This document shows, one piece after another, positions 1-8,251 of a stretch of 21,442 nt of DNA. Both the position numbers and the translations under genes were made by a program. The notes under the pieces were generated by a model, which worked only from the letters and a program-made list of their open reading frames with translations, made no database searches and had not been told where the DNA came from. The stretch covers positions 1 through 21,442 of the forward strand of contig NZ_LATL02000255.1 of NCBI RefSeq assembly GCF_000972705.2. Reading direction: 5' to 3'. The DNA comes from Limnoraphis robusta CS-951 (GTDB lineage: Bacteria; Cyanobacteriota; Cyanobacteriia; Cyanobacteriales; Microcoleaceae). Numbering within the stretch: the stretch's first letter is position 1; each line of letters opens with the position of its first letter.

Positions 1-133
1 GATCAAGGGGGGATAGAGAGGGGTTGGGGGAGAGGTTCTAAGCAAATGTTTATCGACTTTGAAACGGCTCTGCCTTAAAAATGGGGGTAACGAGGGAGTG
101 AGTTGCACTATTAAAGAGAAATGGTATCAGTTA

Positions 134-463
134 TTATTTAGCTTGACTCCCTGCTAAACGCGCATATTCGAGATTTTTTTGATATTGTACAACCCGTTCC
201 TGTGCAGCTTTGTAATTGGTGTCAGAGGGTTGTACTTGTTTCATATAATCGATTGCATTTTGCCATTGTGTGGCGACAAAAGCCCATTCTTGTTTTGTTT
301 TTGCCTTTTGAACTAATAATGAAGCATTCGTCGCATTTTCTATGCCTTTTTTGAAGTTTTCATCGGGAAGTTGAGGTGTGACAACTTCAGATAAATTGGC
401 ATCTACATTTTGATCTTCTGGTAAATCTACAACTTCAGATGATTCTGATATCGAAAAATGATT
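134..463 (-). pseudogene. Orphaned C-terminal domain in frame behind a TAA stop
   Basis: Reading on from the TAA at 464-466 in the same frame gives 109 further sense codons before a second TAA at 134-136. The encoded tail starts with an acidic linker (SESSEVVDLPEDQNVDANL) and ends in a Trp/Ala/Gln-rich helical segment containing WAFVATQWQNAIDYMKQV and YQKNLEYARL. From family memory, this resembles a short domain at the C-terminus of many cyanobacterial membrane or TPR-like proteins. I see no good start codon or ribosome binding site at its beginning; the first ATG is internal. It therefore looks like the severed 3' part of the upstream gene rather than a separate gene. A nonsense mutation, stop readthrough or a sequencing error would all give this picture. 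Confidence 0.7.
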
Positions 464-1486
464 TTAAAAATTAGCAAATGCACCATAAATATAATCAAAA
501 TTTGTTGCAGTTGTGTAAATAATAACAGTTGACATGAAAGAGAAAAAGACTAAAGCTAGAAATTTAAGGACTTTGTAAAATGGAACTCTTGTGCGAATTA
601 AATACTCTATTTGGTAAAGATATAAACCTGATGTTATCCAAATAATAGTCGCTATAACTTCTAGACTCGCTAAATAATTTTGAATACGACTTTGACAATT
701 TGTATCTTCAAATAGGAGTTCGGTTTGACAAGTTTCCCAGGGCATAAAGGGTAAAATAACTAAGAAAACAGTTAAAACGGATAAGGTTAAAACTATCGGC
801 GTATATATTCCTTCCCATAAACTCAGAGGCGTTGGCAACCACTTAAAAGATTTTGATGATGATTTACTAAACAAAAATTGACCTATATAGGATAAAATAT
901 GATGAAAATACGTTAGAATGAATATTGAACCAATAACGCCAATTCCTAAAGCTTGAAACAACGGCATTACATCTTCAGAGACGACAGACACCGTTCCCCC
1001 AATAATAACTCCCCAAAAGGCAACAATTCTAATAACAATAAATAACCATAATATTAATACGATCATCCGTATCCATGAACTTGGATAGGGAAACCAAGCA
1101 GGCCATTTTAATTGTTTTGATACTGAAGATTCAGGTTTTGGTTTTTCTAATTCTTTGGTTAAATCAATACGTTCTTTACAAGGTTTTTTAGGGTTGTTCT
1201 GGATGTTAGGTTCAATTATGACAGATTCAATATATTCTATTGCCAACATTTTCAAGGCATCATAGATGTATTTTTTAGACGGGTAATTGAGGGGAAATTG
1301 CGAAGATTCTACTCTAATATTTAGACAATTATTTTTAATAGTAGGATTGTCTTCTATAATCGTAGCAATGTCTTCTGAACTGTTGAAACGATTTAAAAAC
1401 ATCACAATGGCTTTAGGATTTCCTTGTTTAGCAAATTCTAATAAACGTTTCTTTGCTTGTTGAGATGCTGAATGAGTTGAAGTCAT
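464..1486 (-). CDS. Cyanobacterial membrane protein, C-terminus cut by in-frame stop
   Basis: The product is 340 residues of unknown function. Residues about 12-95 form a soluble domain (FAKQGNPKAIVMFLNR, then a segment ending YIESVIIEP). It resembles an N-terminal module that many cyanobacterial membrane proteins share, with consensus-like AKQGDPKAIA. A charged, proline-rich linker (96-128) leads to about five hydrophobic segments near residues 140-160, 178-203, 228-248, 273-292 and 305-326. C253 and C264 lie in a loop between two of them. The protein ends abruptly after the last helix (GAFANF). The next 109 codons in the same frame encode a plausible C-terminal domain, so the intact ancestor was probably about 450 residues. 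It is the leftmost gene of the window and has no operon partner that I can identify. Confidence 0.75.
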   Translation of the reverse strand: MTSTHSASQQAKKRLLEFAKQGNPKAIVMFLNRFNSSEDIATIIEDNPTIKNNCLNIRVESSQFPLNYPSKKYIYDALKMLAIEYIESVIIEPNIQNNPKKPCKERIDLTKELEKPKPESSVSKQLKWPAWFPYPSSWIRMIVLILWLFIVIRIVAFWGVIIGGTVSVVSEDVMPLFQALGIGVIGSIFILTYFHHILSYIGQFLFSKSSSKSFKWLPTPLSLWEGIYTPIVLTLSVLTVFLVILPFMPWETCQTELLFEDTNCQSRIQNYLASLEVIATIIWITSGLYLYQIEYLIRTRVPFYKVLKFLALVFFSFMSTVIIYTTATNFDYIYGAFANF

Positions 1487-1711
1487 AATATTAACGTCCC
1501 TGAGAGTTCATCATAGATGAGTCAGTCTCATTGAAGGATTGTTGATCAGATTTCTGATATAACAATTTTCCTTGATTTAAACTCACTCATGCAAATGATA
1601 GCAAGGACGACAATAAAAAACCTCAGTAATTCTACGGAATTCTTGATCTATATCCGCTACAGGTGATGGTTTTGATTCCGACAGACATTGATTAACAATC
1701 AATTAAAGGTT

Positions 1712-2665
1712 TTAAAAAAGCTGACTTATTTGTTTTAAATCCACATTTCCGCCACTAATAACCACCCCAACACGAGAACCCTTTGCTTTCACAACACCTT
1801 GAATTAATGCAGCAGCAGCTAACGCACCCGTTGGTTCAATCACTAACTTCATGCGTTCCCAAACAAAGAACATTGTTTTAATAATATCTTCTTCTGAAAC
1901 TGTTACCATATCATCGACATTCTGCAACACTAACGGAAACGTTAGCTTTCCTAAATAGGGAGTTCTCGCCCCATCTGCTATGGTTTTTGGATTCTCAATT
2001 TTCTGTAACGTTTTCGTTTGAAAAGAACGAGTTGCATCATCAGCATTTGCAGGTTCAACCCCGATAATTTTACAATCAGGCGCAAGCTGACGAGTGGCGA
2101 TCGCACAACCGGATAATAAACCCCCACCCCCACAACAAACCAATAATAAATCTAGCGTTCCTACTTCTTCTAAAAGCTCAAACGCCGTTGTACCTTGTCC
2201 GGCTATAATATCAGGATGATCGTAGGGTGGAATAATCGTAGAATTTCGTTCGGTTGCAATTTGTTGACATAAGACTTCACGGGCAACTTCTGCACGTTCA
2301 TAGAGAATAATTTCCGCCCCATAACCCCGTGTTGCCGCTTGCTTGACAGTGGGAGCATCAGACGGCATAATAATAGTGGTGGGAATGCCTAAAAGCTGAC
2401 CTGAACGTGCGATCGCTTGAGCATGATTTCCCGAAGAAAATGTTAAAACACCGCGAGATTTTTGTTCCTCAGACAGTTGAGACAAAGCGTTAAAAGCACC
2501 CCGAAATTTAAACGAACCCGTGCGTTGAAAGTTCTCACATTTAAAGAAAACTTCTGCTTGGGTTAATTCGTTAACGGTTCGAGAAGTCACAACCGGGGTT
2601 CGGTAAGCATATCCCTGAAGGCGTTGGGTTGCTTTTTCAATATCTGCGAAAATAGGTAAATTCAT
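1712..2665 (-). CDS. Threonine dehydratase / serine racemase family, PLP-dependent
   Basis: This 317-residue fold-type II PLP enzyme would deaminate threonine or serine to the 2-oxo acid, or racemise serine. K53 in GSFKFRGAFNA is the Schiff-base lysine. SSGNHAQA (about 77-84) binds the substrate carboxylate, GGGGLLSG (179-186) holds the PLP phosphate, and SGGN (304-307) lies near the pyridine ring. E204, A208 and D210 in EPANADD have the spacing of the divalent-metal site of eukaryotic serine racemases and 3-hydroxyaspartate dehydratases. There is no C-terminal ACT domain, unlike the long isoleucine-regulated biosynthetic IlvA, which argues against feedback control. It therefore fits the short racemase/catabolic branch; exact substrate is uncertain. 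It is divergent from the DUF411 gene. Confidence 0.85.
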   Translation of the reverse strand: MNLPIFADIEKATQRLQGYAYRTPVVTSRTVNELTQAEVFFKCENFQRTGSFKFRGAFNALSQLSEEQKSRGVLTFSSGNHAQAIARSGQLLGIPTTIIMPSDAPTVKQAATRGYGAEIILYERAEVAREVLCQQIATERNSTIIPPYDHPDIIAGQGTTAFELLEEVGTLDLLLVCCGGGGLLSGCAIATRQLAPDCKIIGVEPANADDATRSFQTKTLQKIENPKTIADGARTPYLGKLTFPLVLQNVDDMVTVSEEDIIKTMFFVWERMKLVIEPTGALAAAALIQGVVKAKGSRVGVVISGGNVDLKQISQLF

Positions 2666-2725
2666 TATTAAATGACAGGTGAGTTCTAGAAGGTTGATTT
2701 TTTGATTATAATTATAGTGTGGAAT

Positions 2726-2760
2726 AAAAACCGGGTGCGCGCTAAAGTTACCGGGTTTTT
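2726..2760. terminator. Symmetrical hairpin flanked by A5 and T5
   Basis: The arms AAAAACCGGG (2726-2735) and CCGGGTTTTT (2751-2760) pair over ten positions with one internal mismatch around a 15-base loop. The flanking A and T runs give it a U-tract on either strand, like a bidirectional intrinsic terminator. However, it sits between two divergently transcribed genes, where no terminator is needed for either. An attenuator or a relic of a dispersed repeat is equally possible. Confidence 0.3.
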
Positions 2761-2817
2761 GGGGTCTACTTCCTGTGGGCGAGTTTACTGACTTTGATTA
2801 TAATGATAGAGGGGATA

Positions 2818-2873
2818 GGGCGGGTTTATCTCAATTCTTGCCAAGAAAACACAGATAGAGACAGAACCCGCCC
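2818..2873. repeat. Inverted repeat GGGCGGGTT / AACCCGCCC
   Basis: GGGCGGGTT (2818-2826) and AACCCGCCC (2865-2873) are perfect 9-bp arms separated by 38 bases, with further G and C runs outside. The right arm continues into CCCCTACAAC. The layout (G-rich arm, AT-rich middle, C-rich arm ending in CTAC) is the same as in the repeat array at 16601-16979, although the sequence differs. I read it as a dispersed palindromic intergenic repeat. Confidence 0.5.
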
Positions 2874-2947
2874 CTACAACATGATCATTAATGAATCGGA
2901 CATGATATGAATTCAAACGCAAACTGCTATAAATCTAACTAAATTCT

Positions 2948-3481
2948 ATGTCTAATCAACCTCCAACAAATTGGCTGCATCAATATCTTCGTCCTATTCT
3001 TGCAGTCGTTGCAGGAACCGCTATGATTGCAGGGATTGCAGTTACAGTGTGGAGTCAATCTGCAAATCAAGCAACAAATCCCACACAAACGATAGCATAT
3101 TCTGATATTCCCCTCAATATTACCGTGCATCGAAGTCCCACTTGTGGATGCTGCAAAGCTTGGGTACAACACCTCGAAACCAATGGCTTTCAAGCCACTA
3201 ATATTGTCACAGAAGATGTCGCGGCAGTTAAACAACAATATGGGGTACCGGATGAGTTAACCTCTTGTCATACCGCAGTCGTTGACGGATACGCTATAGA
3301 AGGTCATGTTCCCGCCTCAGATATTAAACGCTTGTTAGCAGAAAAACCCCCAGTCTCCGGTTTAGCTGTCCCTCAAATGCCGCTCGGTGCGCCAGGGATG
3401 GAGTCCGGTAATATTAAAGAACCCTTTTCTGTGTTGTCGTTTCGTCCTGATGGCAGTGTGAAAACCTTTAATCAATATTAA
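2948..3481 (+). CDS. DUF411 metal-binding protein, membrane-anchored
   Basis: The product is 177 residues. Residues about 14-35 form one hydrophobic helix (LRPILAVVAGTAMIAG), probably an uncleaved anchor or signal peptide that places the rest in the periplasm. Residues 58-150 match the DUF411 family: HRSPTCGCCKAW with C66, C68 and C69, then SCHTAVVDGY with C107 and H108, GHVPASDI with H120, and the closing GLAVPQMPLGAPGME. Members of this family are linked to copper or other metal handling. The Cys/His set visible here would fit metal binding, but the partner metal cannot be read from sequence. A hairpin with a T-run at 3558-3583 is a reasonable terminator. The gene is monocistronic. Confidence 0.85.
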   Translation: MSNQPPTNWLHQYLRPILAVVAGTAMIAGIAVTVWSQSANQATNPTQTIAYSDIPLNITVHRSPTCGCCKAWVQHLETNGFQATNIVTEDVAAVKQQYGVPDELTSCHTAVVDGYAIEGHVPASDIKRLLAEKPPVSGLAVPQMPLGAPGMESGNIKEPFSVLSFRPDGSVKTFNQY

Positions 3482-3557
3482 TCCGATTTGTAGGCAATAA
3501 TCAATTTAATTTCACCAGAAAAAATAGAAGGCACACTGAGAGGGATGAGAGAAAAAT

Positions 3558-3583
3558 AAATTCGGTGAAGCCGAGATTTTTTT
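3558..3583 (+). terminator. Candidate rho-independent terminator of the DUF411 gene
   Basis: TCGG-TGAAG-CCGA forms a short GC stem that extends outward through AAAT/ATTT with a bulge, and is followed directly by seven T residues (3577-3583). It lies about 75 bases past the DUF411 stop. The stem is short, and it overlaps the 3' end of the convergent small gene, so confidence is moderate. Confidence 0.4.
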
Positions 3584-3812
3584 ATCGAAAGGGGGGTTGA
3601 GTCGTGTATTCTTCTCGGCCACAATGAAACCGAGAATTTTTGATATTTTTCTCTGGAGAAACATCTTCGTTGGGTAAAGCGTCCTGAATGCAATCAGGTT
3701 TGGCCCGTTCCCCAAAAAAGCGAGATTCTTGTGCCATCACCTGAGATGTCGTTAAGGTGAATAGCGTTGCAGTTGTGAGAATCATGCTAAGACTGAATCG
3801 ATGGAGTTTCAT
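3582..3812 (-). CDS. Small exported protein, 76 residues, unknown function
   Basis: I place the start at the ATG at 3812 because a perfect AGGAGG (3819-3824) lies six bases upstream. An ATG at 3815 is only three bases away from it, and the longer reading back to 3899 has no such support. Residues 1-28 are a clear Sec signal peptide: MKLHR, a hydrophobic stretch SMILTTATLFTL, then a likely cleavage after VMAQ. The mature part is about 48 residues, polar, with two cysteines (C41 and C64) that could form one disulphide. I recognise no family. It converges on the DUF411 gene and overlaps the candidate terminator of that gene by two bases. Confidence 0.6.
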   Translation of the reverse strand: MKLHRFSLSMILTTATLFTLTTSQVMAQESRFFGERAKPDCIQDALPNEDVSPEKNIKNSRFHCGREEYTTQPPFR

Positions 3813-4059
3813 CATTAACCTCCTAATGTTTAAGCGAAATTCGGGTAAATTAGTCCTGCTTGACTGTACTCTTTCACAGCAAAAAGCGACTTCTACCAAA
3901 GGTTAAGAACCTGGGTATAAAGCCAGTCAAAACAACGGATTAGTTGCAGGCTGTGCTAGAGTTTTCCCTACCTTAAAGATAACATTCGGGTTTTGAGTCA
4001 TCAGGAATATTTTCACCGCGATCGCTTAAAACAGTTATCAGTCAACAGTTGTAGGGGTA

Positions 4060-4200
4060 ATATCATGTCCGGTTGAACAGTTATAAATAAACGACAGAGG
4101 AGTCAGGAGTCACCGAGTCACCGAGTCAGGAGGAAATCAAGAAGAAGAAAGAGGAGGATTATGAGAAAGTTTTTTATCACTAATTATCCGGACATGATAT
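4060..4200. repeat. 141-bp segment bounded by perfect 13-bp inverted repeats
   Basis: ATATCATGTCCGG at 4060-4072 is the exact reverse complement of CCGGACATGATAT at 4188-4200. A third copy of the core, GGACATGATAT followed by GAATTC, occurs at 2898-2915. The interior carries short direct repeats and purine-rich DNA, with no open frame. This could be a MITE-like non-autonomous element or paired protein-binding sites. No clear target-site duplication is visible. Confidence 0.45.
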
Positions 4201-4249
4201 AATTCATCAATTGTCCGTACCAGTGATCAAACTTTCCCATCTTCTCATT

Positions 4250-4293
4250 CCCTTTTGCCTTTTGCAAGATTGCCTTTTGCCTATTGCCTCTTG
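4250..4293. repeat. Degenerate TTTTGCC heptad tract
   Basis: Repeated units of the type TTTTGCC, CTATTGCC and CTCTTG run for about 44 bases. Short tandemly repeated heptamers like this are known in heterocystous and other filamentous cyanobacteria (STRR-type repeats). It is intergenic, and a coding role is unlikely. Confidence 0.4.
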
Positions 4294-4477
4294 TAGCATT
4301 CTTTTTTCAATTTTAAAAATAATCTTCTCAAAAAATAATACAGATTCAAATTCCCAGCTTCTTGGAGAAACCGGGAATCTGGAATTTAAAAATCATTTAG
4401 GATTGCAATAGGATCAAAGTTGATGAGAAGATGTTTCTAACGCTAAGGTTAAATGGTGGAAGCTTTCTAAAAGACCA

Positions 4478-4873
4478 CTAACATACTAATTGTCGCGCTT
4501 CTAATTCTAGCAATTTGAGTAATCTCTCATCACCTCGCGCCAGTGCAGCTTGTCGGCGACGTTCAAGAATTCGACAAATATTCGTGGTATGAACAGCCAT
4601 AATATTTTCTGGAGTCGGTTCCCGTTTGGGAGTTTGGGGTTGAATTTCCGGCGATACATTCATCATCCCATTACTCTCAACGCTTCGGACGTCCTCTGAA
4701 CAGTAAGCGACACCACGATACTTTAAATGTGAGTTTGCAACAGGAACAGGAATGTGTCTTGGATAGTGAACCTGCCAAGCATTTCCCCGATATTTACCCC
4801 CAAGTTCGCTTTCAACCATGTCAATCGGGGGCTGATTGAGTTCATAACTAATTGTACGATAGGTCAGTTTCAT
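4478..4873 (-). CDS. DUF4278 domain protein
   Basis: The product is 131 residues. The N-terminus has the DUF4278 pattern: MKLTYRTISYEL followed by GGKYRG (about 25-30) and LKYRGVAY (50-57), i.e. repeated YRG-x-x-Y elements. The middle (about 60-90) is polar and proline-rich. The C-terminal 40 residues form a basic-acidic helix (ICRILERRRQAALARGDERL) ending in LELEARQLVC. DUF4278 proteins are small, almost entirely cyanobacterial and of unknown function. AGGAG lies upstream of the ATG with slightly long spacing. The gene stands alone, divergent from the transporter-like gene at 5078, with a 204-base gap that should hold both promoters. Confidence 0.85.
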   Translation of the reverse strand: MKLTYRTISYELNQPPIDMVESELGGKYRGNAWQVHYPRHIPVPVANSHLKYRGVAYCSEDVRSVESNGMMNVSPEIQPQTPKREPTPENIMAVHTTNICRILERRRQAALARGDERLLKLLELEARQLVC

Positions 4874-5077
4874 CTTCTGTGATCACTCCTAATCTCTAAA
4901 CAAAAAAAAAACTTAGGTTATTAAGGTAAGTTGTTTTTCTGTATTCATTGTTACACTTTACGCTTGAGTTTGCCAAGGATTCATAACAAATCAAAACAAA
5001 TGCTTGAAAGTCAGCCCTGGACTACAATCTAGTCAATCTATCGGCTAGGCTGTATATCATCTGCTGAGTGAACCTCT

Positions 5078-8000
5078 ATGCTGAACTCGCTGCTCCAACG
5101 CTATCTGTTGCTCTCAGTCCAAACGCGACGACTGGCTCACTTTTTATTTTTGCTGCTGTCTCTCACCATCAGTCAAGCCCTATTTGCGCTGTTGGCTCGT
5201 TCTTTATTTCTCGATCGCGTTGGCCCTGGGTCTCTTCCGCTTCTATTTACAATTACACCCCTCGTTTTAATTGTCGTCTCGACAGCATTTATTGGCGTTG
5301 TTAACCGCATTTCCCACATCCGACTCTTTCGCTGGATACTGTTTGGGAGTATTTTGTTCGTTGGTGCTATTCAAGTGCTGATCACTCAACAAACTAGCAG
5401 CACTTTACCTTTTTTTGGTTTATATATTCTTTCTAATCTTCTTAGTGTTTTACTGATAAAAATCAGCTTTTCGACCTTATTTTCCGACTATTTTACCGCT
5501 CTCGAACTGAAACGATACACCGCATTTTTGTCTTTAAGTGCGAATCTAGGATTTCTCCTGGCTAATAGTTTGGGTAGCATTATTGTACAGTTTATTCCGC
5601 CCGAAAGTTTACTCTTAAGCATTCCTTTTCTCTATGCGATCGCGATCGCTCAATTAGTCTACCTCGAACGAGATCAAAAATCGATTGAAATCAACCCCCC
5701 CGACCCCAGCCAATCCAGTCAAGGATTGATTGATAGTCTTCAGAAATTTCCGCGACTTGCCAAACAGTATCCGATTATTTTTTATTTAGCAGTCAGTATC
5801 TTTATTGTCTTATTACTCAGACTGTTAACCGAATTTCTCTTTTCTACCGTATACACTCAACAATTTCCCAAAACCAAAGATCTAACGAGCTTTTTAGGAA
5901 TCAGTTCAGCAATTTTTAGCTTAGTGCAATTATTACTGACTTCTCTGGTTACAACGCCCTTGATCCAACAACTCGGAATTAGTCGTGCTAACCTGATTTA
6001 TCCAGTCACAACCCTAATCAGTTTTATCGGGTTTTTAGTTAACTTTGGGTTTCCGACTGCTGTTTTTGCGAACCTGAATCATGTGGCGATTTATCGAAGT
6101 ATTGCTGACCCTTTAAAAAGCCTCAACTACAGTGCAGTACCTCCTCAAGCGCGGGATACATTTAGAATTTTGAGTGAAGGGTTATTTTCGCCTGTTGGTG
6201 AAATGCTAGGCGGTTTAATTTTACTGGGCTTGATGAGTTCAATGAATTATTTTCCGATTAGTTTTTTGGGTGTTATTTTAAGTTTAATATTAGTCGGAGT
6301 GAGTATTAAAACAGGGAAAAATTATGTGCAATCCGTGATGAAAATGCTGATTTCAGGTTCAGTGAATTTATATCAAGTCCGAAAAGGATTAACCCTTCCT
6401 TCAGATTATCAAAGCGAAGTGCAGAATCTCCTCAGCAGTCGCGATCACAATAGTCAAATTTTGGGCTTACAATTAGCAAGTTATGTGCAACCTCCGCAGC
6501 AATTTCTACCCGAAGTTAATACTTTATTAACTCAAGCCGATCCACAGTTAAGACAAGCAATGGTTTCTTTTTTGCGGCAGTTACCGAAACCGATAATTTT
6601 AGATTGGGTGCAACAAGGGTTAAACTCAGACAACTCAATGAATAAAGCCGTTGCACTCGAACTTTTGATTGATCAAAATCAGTCTATTCCAGAAACTCAA
6701 CTCACTACTTTACTCACAGATGAACAAGAAGAAATTCGCGCCTTAACTTGTGTAGCGGTAACGGCGCATCAACAAAGTTTGTATCCACAAATACAGAAAA
6801 CCTGTCAACAATTGTGGCAAATGGAATTAGATTGTCCGATTGCTCAAGCTACCATTGATGTGATTTCTCATACAGGCAGACAGGAGTTAATCCCGATTTT
6901 ATATCAAATTTTACCGCTTGCCAGTTGTGAGATCAAACAACAAGGGTTTAAAGCTTTAGTGAATTTAGCTTCTCCTCAAGATATTCGTTTAAAAGAACTA
7001 GCCGCCTCAGAATTAACCAATACTAACCCCGAAGTTCGGGCGGCGGCTTTACAAGTTTTGGGAGTCATTAAAGATCCACAAATGCTTCCCTATTTGGCGA
7101 CTTTTTTACAGGATATAGACTGTCGGGTGCGATCTCGGGCTGCTGAAGCGATCGCATTTTACGGAGAAAAGGGTTTATCCTATGTAGAAGAATGCTTGCT
7201 CTCCGAGCGTCAGGAAGTCGTAGAAACAGCGATTACAGCAATCGGTTATATTGGAACTAATCGGGCGGAAGATATCCTTTATGAGCATTTAAGTTTAGAG
7301 TTACAACAGGTTTCTAGAACTTTGAAATGGCAACTCCCTGATGAACATTCCTCTTGGAAACTGTTCGCTATCGCCATTCAAGACTTCCAGTTCCGAGTCA
7401 TTGAACGAGTGTTTTATGCGTTATCTGCTTTAGGATGTCATCACACCTTAGAAGCGATGCGGGTGTTGCGTTATTCTACCAATAAAAGAAGTCGAGCCAA
7501 TGCCGTTGAAACGATTGCTTCCTTGCGTTATCGTCGGTTTATTTTACCAATTTTACCCCTTTTAGAACAATGGGCAGATGAACCCAGATCTAGAGTAGAA
7601 ATCACCCTCAACGCCGACTGGATGAAAACAACGGGATACAAGTTGCTGTTAGAAGCTTTAGAATGTAAAGATCGTTGGATAGAAATCGGCGCGATCATGG
7701 CTTTGGCAACTGTACCTTCTTTGTTAATTCAAACTTCCGATTCTCTGGTTCAAGAAGTCGTCCAACAGGTTTTTCCATCGACAGCACCCCTATCGGATAT
7801 CAATCTATATTTTATGAATCGTATACTGTTGCTGAAAAATATTTCTCTATTTCAGAAGATGTCTTTAGATGAATTATTGATTCTCAATCAAGAGTTCGTC
7901 GAAGAAGAGTTTAGGGAAGGAGAGGTGATTATTTCCGAAGGAAGTATCGGCACTCATCTCTATATTGTCAGTAGCGGGTGTGTCGCTTTGCTGAAATCAA

Positions 8001-8251
8001 TTGCGGGAACTCAACAGATGATTAAACAGCTTTCATCGGGAGAATATTTTGGAGAATATCAGCTCTTTGCCGAATCTCCTTCTCGGGTTGGAGCGATCGC
8101 GGTAACGGATTGTCAACTCTTAAAACTGGAAAAAAATCGCTTACTCAGTTTAACCTATCAACGTCCCGATATTTTGATTGAAATTTGCAAGCAGTTAAGT
8201 CAGATTATAGAAGAACTGCTGATTGATACTAATATACCCCCTCATCAATGA
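5078..8251 (+). CDS. MFS/nucleotide-translocase-like, HEAT and cNMP-binding fusion
   Basis: The product is 1057 residues with three parts. Residues about 15-425 are a polytopic membrane domain of roughly 12 helices, like MFS or ATP/ADP-translocase-type proteins; YSAVPPQARDTFRILSEG precedes a helix starting around GEMLGG. Residues about 430-890 are helical repeats of HEAT type, clearest around 650-740 (RAAALQVLGVIKDPQML and RSRAAEAIAFYGEKG). Residues about 912-1045 are a cyclic-nucleotide-binding domain (LFQKMSLDELLIL, then GTHLYIVSSG). Its phosphate-binding cassette GEYQLFAESPSR (about 994-1005) keeps the conserved Glu and Arg, so cAMP or cGMP binding is plausible. I infer that a second messenger controls membrane transport or sensing through the HEAT linker; the cargo is unknown. 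Its stop overlaps a short EAL remnant. Confidence 0.8.
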   Translation: MLNSLLQRYLLLSVQTRRLAHFLFLLLSLTISQALFALLARSLFLDRVGPGSLPLLFTITPLVLIVVSTAFIGVVNRISHIRLFRWILFGSILFVGAIQVLITQQTSSTLPFFGLYILSNLLSVLLIKISFSTLFSDYFTALELKRYTAFLSLSANLGFLLANSLGSIIVQFIPPESLLLSIPFLYAIAIAQLVYLERDQKSIEINPPDPSQSSQGLIDSLQKFPRLAKQYPIIFYLAVSIFIVLLLRLLTEFLFSTVYTQQFPKTKDLTSFLGISSAIFSLVQLLLTSLVTTPLIQQLGISRANLIYPVTTLISFIGFLVNFGFPTAVFANLNHVAIYRSIADPLKSLNYSAVPPQARDTFRILSEGLFSPVGEMLGGLILLGLMSSMNYFPISFLGVILSLILVGVSIKTGKNYVQSVMKMLISGSVNLYQVRKGLTLPSDYQSEVQNLLSSRDHNSQILGLQLASYVQPPQQFLPEVNTLLTQADPQLRQAMVSFLRQLPKPIILDWVQQGLNSDNSMNKAVALELLIDQNQSIPETQLTTLLTDEQEEIRALTCVAVTAHQQSLYPQIQKTCQQLWQMELDCPIAQATIDVISHTGRQELIPILYQILPLASCEIKQQGFKALVNLASPQDIRLKELAASELTNTNPEVRAAALQVLGVIKDPQMLPYLATFLQDIDCRVRSRAAEAIAFYGEKGLSYVEECLLSERQEVVETAITAIGYIGTNRAEDILYEHLSLELQQVSRTLKWQLPDEHSSWKLFAIAIQDFQFRVIERVFYALSALGCHHTLEAMRVLRYSTNKRSRANAVETIASLRYRRFILPILPLLEQWADEPRSRVEITLNADWMKTTGYKLLLEALECKDRWIEIGAIMALATVPSLLIQTSDSLVQEVVQQVFPSTAPLSDINLYFMNRILLLKNISLFQKMSLDELLILNQEFVEEEFREGEVIISEGSIGTHLYIVSSGCVALLKSIAGTQQMIKQLSSGEYFGEYQLFAESPSRVGAIAVTDCQLLKLEKNRLLSLTYQRPDILIEICKQLSQIIEELLIDTNIPPHQ

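Larger units (their letters stand above)
3813..4477. other. Gene-poor stretch with simple repeats
   Basis: No convincing gene is visible in these 665 bases beyond the upstream region of the small exported protein. The stretch holds a 13-bp inverted repeat (4060-4200) and short direct repeats of GAGTCA/ACCGAGTC (about 4098-4130). A purine-only run lies around 4130-4160. A TTTTGCC-type heptad tract (4250-4293) is of the kind common in filamentous cyanobacterial intergenic DNA. An open frame at 4211-4411 translates this low-complexity DNA and has no ribosome binding site. Confidence 0.6.

Noticed and set aside
1583..1702. Short minus-strand frame ending in YCRPCYHLHE
   Set aside because: It has no ATG and no ribosome binding site, and at 39 codons the CxxC could be chance. 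It might be a gene remnant but cannot be supported.
3813..3899. N-terminal extension of the small exported protein to a start at 3899
   Set aside because: The strong AGGAGG and signal peptide place the start at 3812; the extra 29 residues would precede the signal peptide.
4211..4411. 66-codon open frame on the plus strand
   Set aside because: It translates the TTTTGCC low-complexity tract and AT-rich DNA, has no ribosome binding site and shows no family features.
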